Below are positions 30,191-42,940 of a stretch of DNA of 64,000 nt, piece after piece. The translations under genes and the position numbers were made by a program. Position 1 is the stretch's first letter. Every line of letters starts with the position of its first letter. The notes beneath the pieces are model-generated. The model was not told the DNA's origin. It worked only from the letters and a program-made list of their open reading frames with translations, and ran no database searches. Origin of the DNA: Blasia pusilla (lineage: Eukaryota; Marchantiophyta; Marchantiopsida; Blasiales); NCBI GenBank assembly GCA_050084515.1, contig CM114275.1:20026001-20090000 (forward strand), written 5' to 3'.

Positions 30191-31590
30191 TATATTTTAT
30201 TTATGTTTTCCTTCGCCCTCCACCGACTGCCCGACCCGACCCGACTCATCGACGCAGAAGAAAACTCGATCCCCTGAACCGCACACCATTGCTCCGAGGA
30301 ATCCCGTGAATCCGCCGCGGCAGCCGAAGAAATCCTGCAGCCCTAAAGCGTGACACAAACTCCCTCCGATGTGCACAACTGACCCCACCGACTCATCTGC
30401 CATGAGCGGCTCGCTGTCAAGAACGTAGCTGACTGATATCATCAAGGCTCGCATCGCAGACGTAGGCCCAGGATCGACCGATCCAGATCTGCATGCCAAA
30501 TGGTCGGCAGAGGGTCACCTTCACCCACGAGAGGTTCCGGTGGTGGCGGCCTTCTCGAACCACTAAAGACCGCGGATCCTTACGACAACCGAGAGAGAGA
30601 CACACACAGATCAACGTGGCGGAGATTCGACGATGCTGAATGACAGGTGGCGGAACTGTGGAATCCAAGTGTGGACTTTCAGTGGGGACGAGGATTGTGA
30701 AGCTGACACGTAGACTGCTTCGATTCGGAGAATGGAGTTCAATTCTAATGCGGTAGTAGGTTTAAGGCACGTGTCATTTGCATGTTTAATTCCCCGCGAC
30801 GGGTTTTACCGCAAGAGCGGAGATATCTTTCGTCGCGGGACTTGATAACCTATGGACCGAGGGAGGAATTTGCGGACAAAGTTTGGAGTGGGTTGCTTAA
30901 AATCTAGTAAATTTTTTTCATCCTAAGCATTCAAATTACTTCAGAAATCTATATTTTTAAGTCAGAATTTTTCATTTCATTTTGCAAAATCCTCTCCCTT
31001 TATTTAGCAATTTTTCCTCTTTAAATAAAAAGGGTTTTTCAAAAAAAATTACATGATATTTAAAAATTATGAAAATGAATTATGGGAGGTAATATAGATC
31101 CATGCATAGTACATGTTCATATTAGCCTATGTTATTATAGAGGGCCTCTTTACTAATATATTTGCGTATTTTACACACATGTTTTATAAATAAGAATTTC
31201 TTCCCATCCGTCTCAAAGAGATGCACATTGGCTTTGCAAACTCTTTTATTTCTCATGTTTTCAACAGGGTCGTTCACCTTTTGAGTTAATAAGATAGTTG
31301 AGTTTTTTTAAATAGCACTTGAAAATTTTAAAAGTTGATTGTGAAAAATAATGGTGCGAATATTGTAGTGAAGAATATAATGAAACCATTCCATTAGAGT
31401 TGACTAATAAATGATAATTTTCTCCCCACACCTTCAAAGGGCAATGTGCAACCCATTGAAGGGGTGGGGAGGAATTAATTATCAAACGTATGTGTAGGAC
31501 ACATGGATAGACTAGATAACCAGAAAAATAAAACTGGGAGAACTTGTAAAGATAAATCTTTTATAAAACATATGAATAATCCTAAATGAA
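30191..31590. other. Non-coding DNA, GC-rich then AT-rich
   Basis: 30.2-30.85 kb is GC-rich with CpG-containing sequence and only short unrecognised ORFs. From 30.9 kb the sequence turns strongly AT-rich. No gene supported. Confidence 0.4.
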
Positions 31591-31595
31591 AAATT

Positions 31596-32146
31596 ATGGG
31601 TTTTATAATTTTCATTTCCCCTTCTTAATTTAGAAAGAAATTACTAAATATTATTTTTCTAATCCCCATCTCTCAATTGATAACGAACAAATCACTCATT
31701 TTGATCCAAAGTTTATTTCAAATAAATATTAAATAGGTTTCCATTATTATTTTTATCTTTTTTTAACTAAATAAATTATTTCTTTTTTCTTTTCATATTC
31801 AATGGATTTTTCTATTTTAAAATTAAATTTTATTATTTCAATTTTTAGGAAAAGTAAAACTTTTAATTTCAATTTTATTTTGGAATGTAAATTACATATT
31901 ATTTTGGAAAAAAATAAAATATAAGAATAGTTTAAAATTTATTAGTCTTCAAAAGGATAAAAATTATTAACCTTTTTTTTTAATTTCAAGCTTTGATTAT
32001 GAGGGATTTCTAAGGAATATTTTGAAATAAAGATTGGATCAAAATGAGTGATTTTTTATTATTAAGTGAGAGATGGGGGTTAGAAAAATAGTGCAAAGTA
32101 ATTTCTTTCTAAGTTAATGAGGGGATTTTTCATTTTCCCTTATTAA
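31596..32146. repeat. Foldback element: inverted repeat of about 125 bp around about 290 bp
   Basis: The left arm (about 31596-31722) contains CATTTCCCCTTCTTAATTTAG, ATCTCTCA and CACTCATTTTGATCC. The right arm (about 32016-32146) contains the reverse complements of these in order, with scattered mismatches. The interior is very AT-rich and has no ORF. It looks like a MITE or foldback transposon, but the exact ends and any target duplication are unresolved. Confidence 0.75.
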
Positions 32147-32149
32147 TTT

Positions 32150-35010
32150 ATTACTCCCTTCATCAAGCCCACATTTTCCCATGAAGAAATATAAAAAGGA
32201 AGACTTCAGATAATTTTTTCTCTGACTTATGCAAAGAATTTCATATTGATTTAGAATGATAACTTCTCTTTACATGTTATACAACCCAAAGAGGAGATAA
32301 TTTGCATAGAATTTGAAACATCAATTTATCTACCAAAAAATGAGCATAATTCTACACATGTTTTCACACTTCAATTATATGCATGCACGGATGTAAATTC
32401 TACGAGTAGACTTCATTACATAAATAGTACCAAGATTTGACTTCATCATGTTTCTTTGTATGTTTTTGTTATGTGGTGGTGATGAATGACTATGTTAACT
32501 CTCTAGAAAATTTTCAATTTTTTTTTAAAACTAAACTATCAATGTGCTTGTTTTTCTCTTGAGTGACCCCACTATTTCTAGTGAGCATAATGCTAGAAAT
32601 ATTGAAGGTACAAATGAAAAAGATCTTTATTATCTTTTTTTATAATAGAAAATTGCATCATAAATGATCCTTGTTTTATGAGAATCACATTGTCATGAAT
32701 CATACATATATGTATAACTCTAAGGAAAATAAAATGCTCTTAAAACTATATGAGAAAACCCATGAAACAAATCAATGAACGAGATTCTAAAATTCTTTGT
32801 TACCAAGACCATATAATATGTGAATGAAATGAAGATGAGGAATCCCTCTAGGAAATAACTTCATCCACAACACAAACATGATCAAAAGAACCTCTATCAC
32901 TTAGTATCGGATTCAAGAGGCAAGTCATGATTGTTGGTCATTGGAGGATCCATCTTAGTAGGAACATCAAGACGAAACCAAGATTAGCTAGTCACAAGAC
33001 TAGCTTATCTCTTCCCAAGGAAGAAAATATGCACCTTGTGAGACTTGACACCTAAATCCTTATAGCTTCTTCTCCGAATCAACCTTGTGAGTTACACGAC
33101 TTGCAAGATCTCAAAACCAGTCATGAAAACTAAGTCTAAGATGCATGCGCTAGTAGGGACCCGGGAAGTAAGTCATGATTGTGGATCGAAAGAGGATTAA
33201 ACTTAGTAGAATCAGTAAGGCTCCCAAGACAAGGGAGGTGGCAAGTCATGGGATAAGGGTGGAGTGATCCGCCAAAGGAGGTAAAGATTAGTAAGAAATG
33301 CCGAGATCAACCCTTGAGACAAATGGCTGACAAAGTAGGCTACATGCTAAAAGTAGTCAAGGAGAGGGCACACCTTGAGACAAGTCTTAAGAGGAAAGGA
33401 GCAAAACCACTCGTAGGAACTAAGGAAGACGTCAAGCCAAGACAAGTATTTGCCTTAAAATTTGTATTATGAAAAAATGGGCATGGGAACTCGTAGGCAA
33501 GTAGGATGAGGCACTAGAGGTGAAAGAGCCTTGAGTCAAGTTCCTATTTGAAGGCAAGTAGGTCAGGAGTCAAGAATAGTGGAGACGTGAGGAAACATCA
33601 TAAAACTAGTAGCGAAACACAAAGGGCGATAAGACTAACCATGGGATGCAAAACGTCACCAGTCAAAATGGATGCTAGCCATCTTGACTCATACATGGAA
33701 TTCATGGCATAGTCAAACGTTGAGTTTGGGGAAAGTCACAATGGGTGGACTCTACCATGAGACTCATCCAATTCATCTTGGAGTTCAAATAGCCAAGAGA
33801 GGTTTTGCGAGATGCGATCCACATTTGTGTTAAGGGCCAAATGATCGTAGGGATATTCTTGGGAAAGGAGGGGTTACCTTCAGAGAACCCTATAAATATC
33901 CATAGGGAGGGACCCTCTCTCTCCCAACGTGCCCAAGTTTTAAAATCAAGAGTTAGCCACGTAAATTTAGTGTTCCATATTTTAGGTTGTGAGATAAGGA
34001 CCCGCTAGAGGAACCATTTGAGATGCATGTTGAAGGATCAGCAGCCGTACTTCAGCTTAGGAAAGAAAAATTGCGATAAAAATCAAGGATTAAGGATAAA
34101 GCCTTCCCACGGAGACGATACACCTCTTGGGAGACTAAAATCTGATTACCATTTGAGATTTTCATTGACTCAACCTACAGAATACGGGTCTAGTTGAAGT
34201 CTCCAAGATCCAAACCAAGTCTCTTGCTTGTAGATTTGAAGGTTGGGAACTCTTCATGGAGCAAGTGAGGAGGCATAGAGAGTGAACTCTACAATGCCCG
34301 AGGTGGATACTTTCGATGGAGAGGGGCCCATGGTTAAGGGTTAAGAGTATAGGTACTCAATAAGTACTTATAGGGTAGGACACTCCCTCCCTAGAATCTT
34401 GCTTATGACTTGAAATAGGGATTTAACCGCGTTCGAGTTTGACCATGTTTCAAGTTGTAATCTAGGATATCAACTAGGACACATCTTGCGGAGTCGAGGA
34501 TAGCTGCTGCACTTTGGCTTGGATTTTCATGCATAAACACATCACTACAAAACATATATTTTTGTCACATACTTACAAACATAAAATATAAAACCTTGCA
34601 TCATTAAGTACACTATCATATAAAGAGGCCATAGTGAAAATCAGATAGAAAACACAAGGCTCTCCAATAACAATGAATAAAAATTAGGCCAAATCCACCC
34701 TCAAGTCCAATGCATGCCGAAAACACCCTACCCTAGCATATGCTTGGAAGGATAAATTTTGGAAATGTGAAACTCTTCAAGCCTCCCCTTGACCCCTTGG
34801 GATATATCTCACTCTAATTCGCAAGTTAAGGGTCCAAGAAGGTGACTAGTGCACATAGGTCACCTCAACTTGTACAAATAGTTCCTAAAAAATCAAGAAC
34901 TTCCACGAAGGTCCCGAGAAATCTTGTAAAGATTGATACATCCACATAGGTTACTAAGGGAGGCTAGTTGATCACTCTTGGCCTCTCCACATCTAGCTAC
35001 ATACATAGCT
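32150..35010. other. AT-rich intergenic DNA, no gene seen
   Basis: No coding region is supported. 33.75-34.4 kb has an LTR-like leader style (a TATAAATA-containing stretch at about 33893 followed by a pyrimidine-rich CTCTCTCTCCC), but no repeat partner was found. Confidence 0.4.
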
Positions 35011-35013
35011 TCC

Positions 35014-35211
35014 CTACTGAACCCTAAGATCTCTGACAAGAATAAGCAATATTCGGCCATGTATGTTTTTGCTAGTGCATCTAGCAAATTTATTTTTGCG
35101 CATTACTATTTGAAGGATTTTGGTTGTTAACATGGAACATTCGTTGACTACAATTACCCGAGCAGCCTTAAGCTTTATATAACAATCAAAAGTTGCATGC
35201 ATAGATGGCAC
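35014..35211 (-). pseudogene. PIF1-type helicase fragment (Walker B region)
   Basis: The 65-residue frame contains ARVIVVNECSMLTTKILQIVMR. In PIF1/Helitron helicases the equivalent is a hydrophobic strand followed by D-E-x-S-M and a helix. Here Asn replaces the catalytic Asp. It is short, isolated and on the strand opposite to the larger helicase fragment at 37.05 kb. Confidence 0.4.
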
Positions 35212-35219
35212 ATCACTAC

Positions 35220-37040
35220 GAATGAGAATGTTGAAGGCTAAGTGAACTGTAATTCTTGGTGTAGACGTACAACAAAAATACTTGTGGTGGCCGTGAGCAA
35301 AGGTGACATTATTTTTTTACTTCCAATAGTTTTACATAAATGACACAAACACAACCAGGAGCCCCCTTAAGAAGCACTAGACCATATTCCAAACTGGTAA
35401 GCTGGATGAAGAGGTTAGCAAAATCTGAATACAAGAGGATAATGTTTGGTTCAAGAAATGATTCATCCTCACATACATCATGGATTTCACTTCATGAAGA
35501 GTTCAGAGCAATTATGGAGTTCATATCTAAGTTGAGCTTAGCTTGAAGGATGCTAGTAGCTTTGGCAAGGATCTTAGCTTCATGGACACGACTCCATAAG
35601 TTTTTCGCTACATGCATTCTTATAAGCTCATGAATATCTATCATGTTATGAATTATATCTCTATTCACGCACTCATGGAGATATGTCCATTGTTAGACAT
35701 GAAAGGAAAAAAATTAGTCTTTTGATCTGAAAGGTACATTCTCAATGAGAATCAAGTAAAAGAACTCATTCCACTAATGAAGTGGATGAAATTCAGTAAA
35801 TCTAACAAGTCTAGAAGTCGTGATGACAATATTGCCTTACTTATCTAAGCCAATAACTTCATAATTTGGAGCTTTTGGATAGGCTTTCAACAGTTCATGT
35901 GTAGACCAATTTGAGACTAGACGCAATTTGATATTGTTCAACCCATCAAGATCAAGGCATTTCGCTGATTCTGTATCGATATCTAATGATCCAGTGAGTT
36001 CAAAAATTCAAGGCATATTTTAACAAATAGAATGACCAATCAGAATTTATAACTCTTTGAACGTTCATATGGGCCCCCCATATCAACAACAAAATAGGAT
36101 GGTAGGGGATGACAAAACTTGGGGAAACCTACACACCAAAGTTTCCCACCTCCTTAATAGGTCATCTTCAACCTACTTGGATTGATGTGCAAGCTTTTCG
36201 AGAACAATGAGCTCATCCCCTCTCCTCTTATGTAATGACATGACAAGGATCACTCGAGCTATTTTATAGCTACTATTTGTATTTTTTCTATTCTTTCCAA
36301 GAGGACGTGTGTTAGAGAATGAAGCCATTTCATGCATGGGCATAAAGAAACACTCTAGTTAGTATAGATTTGATACAATGTGGGAGAGTAAAGCAACCCT
36401 CATCCAAATTTTTGGGCTTGGAGTAAAATTAGTTATAATAAATTTTGAACAAAATGCGTTGGGATTTTGAAATAGAAGATAGTTGAAAGCAAATGAAATG
36501 AAATTATTGCATTCGATACCTTGTAGTTAACTTTTTAAAAGGAAAGATTCATTATATAAAATAAAAATTTGCTCTAATAACTATCAAAGTTAATAGACTC
36601 AAGACTTCTTTTGATTATGAGAATGCATGTCAAAAGTCTTAGTCATGCATGCTTTCAATATGTTGACCTTTCCATTTTCCATACATACATCTATGCATAT
36701 ACTAATATACAATGTATGATTTTTACGTTTGACACAATGGATCCAAAAGAAGACAAACTTCTCTTGAGAATAAAATTGCATCACAATAATTATGTTGTGA
36801 ATATGCAGAAAGTGTTTGCGTTATATAGTTTCTCCTCTACTTCTCTTCACTAGCCTCACAAAGAGGCTCTCACATTGAGCCTTACAAGTGAAAGACTTTG
36901 GTTGGGTTCTATCATAGAGTCACTTCTCTACTCCTCTTTGGTAGGCTTGCAAATTAAAGAGACTCCCAACTGCCACCCGTTTGCAATCATACGGTTTTTT
37001 ACTTTTTCCATGGTTTCCATATTTCCTTTAGAATATACTC
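35220..37040. other. Intergenic DNA, no gene seen
   Basis: AT-rich with only short ORFs (for example 36611-36853) that show no recognised motif. Confidence 0.4.
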
Positions 37041-37049
37041 TCATATGAA

Positions 37050-37808
37050 TTGGTCATGCCTATGCTCCCCTCTCATGATCCTCTCTACGACGACTTCTTG
37101 ACCTCTATGAGATCTAAGGTTCCCACTCAAAAGCAGATTGATGAGTGTTTGGGTGACTACTTTGTGACTGAAGATGAAGCAACCGATTTCATCAACTCAA
37201 ACACAATAGACATTTATACTCATTGTGAAGACGTTGCAATATTCAATCTTCCAACACTTAGAAGAATATTTGGATATGCTTCAATTATTAAGGTTGATGT
37301 TATTTCAGATGTACCTTCCAAGCCACAATTTAGTGCATGGTTAAATGATGACTCTTTCCATCAATTGCCATTTGTTGCACTTCATTGTCGTGTCATGATT
37401 ACATCTAATGTCAATCTGAAATGCCAGGCAGCCAACGGATCCTTGGCAACCATTTCTGATCTTGCCTATGATAATGATGAGCTAATTCATATTATTGTTA
37501 CTCTTGACTCTCATGGAAAATCCATCAAAGTTAGTAGAACACAGTTCTCTACTCTCATGTATGATTCAAATAAAAAATTTACTAAGAGATCATTTTCGCT
37601 TATGTTGGGGTATACCATGACTACCTATAAGAGCAAAGGCTCTACAGTGCATGGTCCTTGCATGCTAGTTGTCAAGTCAGTTTGTGCTATTAGACTAGCC
37701 AATGTAATGTTGTCTAGAGTTAGGAAAAGGGAACAACTCATAATACTAAGATCACTATCACCTGCAGACTTTGCTGTTTTTGGACAGAGAGACACATCTT
37801 TTCTATAA
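37050..37808 (+). pseudogene. PIF1-like helicase, C-terminal part
   Basis: 252 residues. PTQKQIDECLGDYF and ATDFINSN match the middle of PIF1-like helicases of Helitrons and hosts. LPFVALHCRVMITSNVNL matches the conserved LRVGAPVMLxxNxN region. FSLMLGYTMTTYKSKGSTVHG corresponds to motif V (A-x-T-x-x-K-S-Q-G) and ANVMLSRVRKREQLIIL to motif VI (Y-V-x-L-S-R). Motif V has Lys-Ser-Lys-Gly in place of Lys-Ser-Gln-Gly. Walker A and B are not on this strand nearby, and no Rep domain is adjacent. It is not part of the 17.6-30.2 kb Helitron and is on the opposite strand. The frame is open and starts at an internal ATG, so upstream exons may be missing. Confidence 0.75.
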
Positions 37809-38424
37809 TTGCTTCTTCCTCTCTTAATACCACTCCTCATTCAAGTATGTCTTCATGTAACAACTCAAGCAAGGGCCATACAATGAGATAAGGAGCTCAA
37901 CCTTTGCAAAGTGACCAACTGCCATTGTTTGAGCATGCTACAAATCCTACCAATGTGCCAGACGCTCAATCTATTCGCCAACAACAACACCAAACTCAAC
38001 CAACCACACAAGTCAATCTCCACACCTGCAACTCCTTAGGATTTCACTTCTATTACATTAAATTCACCTCCTTCACATGTTTCCTCAAGCTACTTGGACT
38101 TCGGTAACATGATTTTATTATACATCCATGCATAGTCTAAGGAATTCAAGTCCGGCTTCATATTCCCCACGGATAACCAGATAAAATACATGGACAACTT
38201 AGGTATGGTTTCTTCATTCTTGGAGCATGGTGTAACAAGAAAGCAGATACAATCACTCATTAGCCAAGGCCAACTTTGGGATGCTAAGTTTTGTTGCATG
38301 AACAAGGATGCACCAACATCATGTATATTTTCCCAATCTTCTTGTCAACTTCATCCTTAAACATCACTTTCCACTATTGCTTATCTCAACATTGTTACTA
38401 ACATGATCTTCTCCTGTTTTTCAG

Positions 38425-38799
38425 GAATCCAAGAAGATGCCATCAAGTTCAAGACTGTTGATTTCAAAGAAACATCCATGACTTGGAAGGATGCAACCAG
38501 ACTGTTCAATCTTGTGACTGGTGGCAGTAGGGTCGATCAAATGCGTGTTCTGAGGCACTAGATGCACTTGCTTCTGAATATGTTGGTAGACTTGAATTCT
38601 ACTAAAGCCACTCATCTTATTGAGTGAATGAAGATAACCGAGGATAATGGGCAGTTACGAGACTTTGAGCCTATTCCTATTGATGTAAAAAGTCCATCTC
38701 ATTTTCCCATGCTTCCAGAATTTGGTGATGTGATTATCTTATCTTCTGATCCTATCCACCACTCAACCACTTCCTCTCAAAAGTTGTCACTGAAGTCAT
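38425..38799 (+). pseudogene. Unidentified coding remnant interrupted by a retrotransposon
   Basis: One frame reads EDAIKFKTVDFKETSMTWKDATRLFNLVTGGSR, then two stops, then ITEDNGQLRDFEPIPIDVKSPSHFPMLPEFGD and VIILSSDPIHH. It looks like real protein sequence (mixed composition, an acceptor-like TTTTTCAG just before 38426). The frame is broken at 38800 by the LTR; the target duplication TCAT lies at 38796-38799. On the far side (43845-43920) a short Lys/Arg-rich end (SPSKRKRT, then stop) may be the continuation. It is co-oriented with the helicase fragment just upstream and could belong to the same old element. Function unknown. Confidence 0.35.
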
Positions 38800-39167
38800 T
38801 GTCATGTTCATACGGATTATGTCGTAGAGTATGGTGTGCTGGTAGAGGCCATTCCTTATGTAGGACCGTAGTGGCTTGGTAGAGATGCGGTTCCATACAT
38901 AGGGTTGGGGGTTACTCACTTGGGGGTGACTTTCCCAGTAGGGCCCGCTCTTAGGTTGGAGGATATAAGATGGCTTGCCCTCAAAGAACAGTCAGTTCTT
39001 TGAGTTGAGCCTGTTGCGTTGGGAGTTAGCCTTGGTAGTGAGTAGAGCTCTTGGCTATGGTGTTTCCCGCAAGCTTCGACCTAGATTCTCCCATCGTGGA
39101 GTGGGTTTGGCTCGATTGTATGTGATTGTAAACGTGTTTTATGACAGTAGGTCTTTCACGGATTTCA
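38800..39167 (+). repeat. LTR block B, left copy
   Basis: Matches 43364-43738 nearly base for base, with small indels (for example ACTTTCCCAGTAGGGCCC against ACTTTCCCAAAGAGGGGCCC). It is followed by leader DNA rather than by block A. Confidence 0.9.
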
Positions 39168-40810
39168 CTCAAAGAACTGGAGTAGATCGATGGTAGCTTC
39201 GATTGTAGATCAGTAGGATCTGGTTAGGGTTGATTGTGTACTCAGCCGTGGATGTTCGTGGCTTGTGGCCTATGTTGGAGGTGTGAATCTGGTGCGCGGT
39301 TGGTTGGGAAAGAAGCGCCTTGCTGAGAGCTTTCCAACGCACTGTAGATCGCCGGATTTCGTCAAGGGAGTTGGAAGTTATCAAGCATTGAAGATTCTGG
39401 TCGTGTTCGACAGTTTTCTGATGTGGAGAGCTTGGAGTGCGGAAGCTCTGTTGAAGTTCATCCAGATCGGGTGAGAGGTTCCTATTGCTACTTGTATTGT
39501 GATCTCATGTGAAGCTATCTGCTCGAGTGCGTGGAGCGTTGCGGATTTCTGCGTGCATGAAACTTGGCGGAATTGTTGTCGGATTTGCGGTTCTAGAGGT
39601 GTATGGACAGCAAGTTTGTCTGATTTTTAGCTCGGAGTACGGAGCTCGGTTGTAGCTGAGTTTTTGTGGGGAGATAGCTATGGTGGTCAATTGAATTCTG
39701 ATAGAAACAGATTTGATTTCGGTCACGTATTTGTGAAGTAATTTCTGATCGAAATTTCGCGGACTAGCTCAAGGTCTGGCTATGGTGGACAGCGGATCGG
39801 AGGGGCTGGTTGGTTGGTGACTTGTTCATTTTTGGAGACGCCTATCCCGTTGGGGGCGCCCTGGTTGGACCTCTCTCCATAGCGAAGCATGGCGAAGCAT
39901 GGCGAACGGGGCATGTCTTGGCGTTTTGAGGCTTTGAGGCAACTCGTGGTAGCTCGGGGCGAGTGGGCGTGAGAGGCGGAGTAAGGAGCAGGAGCAAGCA
40001 AGCAAGCTTGCTTGCTTGGGCGTGAGGCAATTTTGCAGGATTTGGGATTTGAGTTTTGCATAATTGGTCACCCATCTTTGGGCTATTATGTATGGAGGAC
40101 GCTTAACTACCGAGTTCTTAACTATGCCAGTGTACAGACTGTTGTAGCTCATTTGGTACTGTTCGGAGATGTGTTAGGCGCTTTATGCATCTCAGGTTTT
40201 TGGTTGATGTACCTCTAGCGCATAGTACGGTGTAGCCTCTCCATGCAGGTGGTATTTTCAGGTGCTGCGCGTTCGACTAGCACGTCATCGACCATGGCGG
40301 AGTAGCTATTGCGTTAGAATTGTGTGGTGGGTTTTGTGGATTCAGAGGGCACCACGTTTGGTGGATTGTGTTACCTTGATTTCCATTTGCGATTGGAGGG
40401 TTGTCGTTGGATTTCCTGTGTTTGGATCCCCTCCATCGTGCTTCTTGCTTGCGCGCCCATTGTTAGGGTTGACGCTGATTCCAGAGTAGTGATTGTGCTA
40501 CCGGTAGTGAGGCTGGAGGGATGACGAGTAGATTGTGGGAGAATTCTTGTGGTGATGACAAGTTTGGTTGCCTACACCCATAGCTAGTAGAGCTAGAATA
40601 GTATAGCGACATCGACGTCACTTGGTAATTTGGTGGTGGTGCGGCATCGGCGTTGGTCATCACGGAGCTATCGGGTGGTCTGGTTGGGGACCGTGGTGCG
40701 GACAGTGGTGGTTTCACACGGAGTGGATTTAGGTATCGGCTACCTTTTCCACTTCCGACGGTTGATGAAGAGGAGGACGAGGGTGTTCCAAACACCGAGT
40801 CTTCTACGTT
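39168..40810 (+). other. Leader/LTR-like region of the gypsy element, non-coding
   Basis: The segment contains a CTTTCCAACGCAC phrase that parallels CTTCCAACGCACC in the LTR at 4.84-5.88 kb, so part of it may be LTR sequence lost from the right copy. It has no recognised ORF. It includes a perfect 24-bp palindrome (39995-40018) and three GAAGCATGGC-type direct repeats near 39.89 kb. Confidence 0.4.
39995..40018. repeat. Perfect 24-bp palindrome (CAAG/CTTG)n
   Basis: Three CAAG units meet three CTTG units around AAGCTT, giving complete dyad symmetry with no loop. Confidence 0.9.
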
Positions 40811-41430
40811 GTTATCGAGTGTTTGGGAGTTCAGCAAGCAAAGGTGGAGGCTATTGCACTTATTCCGCGTCCGATAGATGTGAGTAGAGTTCGAGCATTC
40901 ATGGGATTGGCGAACTACTATCGGAGGTATGTGAAGGGATTTAGTGCTATGGCAAAGCCTTTGAACCAATTGCTGAAATCAGATCAAGAGTGGCACTGGG
41001 GAGATGATCAGGAGAGAGCTTTTGTGGAGCTTAAGGCCCAGTTGGTGGCGGCGCCTATCTTGAGGAGACCTATCGAGGGCGCCATTTCAGTTACACACCG
41101 ATTGGAGTAGGTTGGGACTTGGAGCGGTGTTGACACAACATGATGATGAGCACATGGAGTTTGTGGTGGCCTATGCAAGTCGTTCGAATAATGCAAATGG
41201 AGTCGCGCTATAGTTCATATGAGGGAGAGTGCTTGGCAAGAGTCCTGGGTGTGGGCACACTTTAGGTGTTACTTGTTTGGCACACATTTACCCTTGTTCG
41301 ATCACCACCGCTCAAGTGGTTGATGGAGTCGGACAAGCTTACAGGAAGCTTGCACGGTGGGCTCTTATCTTACAGAGTATGACTTCCGGGTGGTACATAG
41401 ACCTGGAGTTGCCAACCTTGATGCTTTGAT
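40811..41430 (+). pseudogene. Gypsy reverse transcriptase end and RNase H
   Basis: GVQQAKVEAIALIPRP, then RVRAFMGLANYYRRYVKGFSAMAKPLNQLL and WGDDQERAFVELKAQL, is the connection region that links reverse transcriptase to RNase H in gypsy Pol. RNase H follows in other frames (LGAVLTQHDDEH, VVAYASRS, SSYEGECLA, YDFRVVHRPGVANLDAL) with several frameshifts between 41.1 and 41.43 kb. RNase H removes the RNA template. Confidence 0.85.
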
Positions 41431-41759
41431 GGGTTGAGTAGGAACCCATGTACTAGCCAAGAGGATACAACGGGGCTAGATGGCATGGCGAGGTTGATGA
41501 GGAGATGGTGCCAAAGTTGGCATGCATCCGCCTTTTTATGTTGGTTAGGTGGACTCTAGTATGGAGGATCACATGATATCTTACTCTAGTCGAGGGTAGA
41601 TGGCCACCTTCAGATCCTAAGGTTGGAGATGGTGGTACGGATCAACGTGATATTCATGATGATGCATTGGTGTTGGAGTTCCTACGGACCAATAGGATGC
41701 CAGGCATAGTGAGTGCCAAGGAGCGAGACCGTGTTCTTCAACGTGCTAAGAGGTATCGA

Positions 41760-42940
41760 TTGAGGGAACACATATTCTCGCGTGTGGGAGGATGGTAGAG
41801 TACGAGTAGTGCCACATTTGGCTCAGAGAGAGCGCATTGACAGCGACATGCCCATGAGGAGTTGGGACATTTTGGGGTAAAGCGTACGATAGCTTACTCC
41901 TTGGCAAGATATTGGTGGCGTGGCATGCATACTCAGGTGCAGCAGCTTGGTGTCACGTTGTATGGTTTGTGACCGGTGAGGGCATCATTTAATGCCCCTA
42001 CACCACAATTACACCCCTTGCCTATTATGGGGTTGGGTTACCGTTGGAGTGTGGACTTTTGACGGGACGTTCTATCGTTGGATGCACGACATCATCGATA
42101 TGTGTTGGTGATGGTGGAGCACTTCTCCAAGTGGATTGAGTTGGTGGCATTACCGGACAAGGCAAGTGAGGAACGGCGATGCGTTCTGGATAGAGTGCTT
42201 AGTCATTTTGGTGCACCACTGAAGTCTTGACCGACCCACCAGGGTCTGAGTTTTAGGTGAGTTTCAGGTCTTGTGTGATAAGGCGTTGATTGATCATCGG
42301 ACCACGCCTCGAGATCATCCGAGGCGGATGGTTTGGCCGAGCGTGTGGTTCAGACGGTGAAGAGGGCATTGCGCAAGTATGGCCTCTGAAGGGGCATCTT
42401 GGAGACAGGATATTCGGTTGCCATGGTTAGCCATGGGGTATAGGTTCGATCGCCAAGCATCCTTGGCTTCCTTCTCACCTTATTTTTCGTTATACGGCCG
42501 AGATCCATACTTGCCAAAGAAAGAATTGTCGGGAGTCTAGTGAGGTGGTGAACCTTAATGACCCGTAGATGTCGATGAGGGTGTGTTTCTCGGGTGGAGC
42601 TCTTTCGAGAGTTATGCCAACAACCTTTGAGAATCTTGCCATTGCTCAACACAAGGATACGTTATGTATGCAACCATTCGGGTGGAGGTTATCGACCATC
42701 GATTCAGAGGTTCCATATGGGGACTATGTCTATTTTGTAGCAGATTGCCCGACAACGTTGGATGTGACGGCAGGCGCACTATTTTACGAGTGCGTGAGGT
42801 GTTAGCTTCGGAGTTCTCATGTTGGAGGGTCGTGATGGAGTTGTTTGGAAGGACCATGTGCGTAATTGTGCGCCATGTCATCTTCCAAATGTGGATGGTA
42901 TTGTTGACCCAAGCTTAGCCATGATACGTGCTAGCTTGAG
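41760..42940 (+). pseudogene. Gypsy integrase with a C-terminal Cys-rich extension
   Basis: The HHCC zinc-binding domain is visible as HEELGHFGVKRTIAYSLARYWW...C-MVC (about 41850-41970). It is followed by core pieces in shifting frames (LVMVEHFSKWIELVALPDKAS, about 42105-42165). Near 42480-42510 SPYFSLYGRDPYLP matches the core end. Close to the 3' side (about 42800-42915) a frame reads SGVLMLEGRDG, then HVRNCAPCHLPNVDG, a Cys-x2-Cys-His motif outside the standard integrase. Decayed by stops and frameshifts. Confidence 0.75.
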
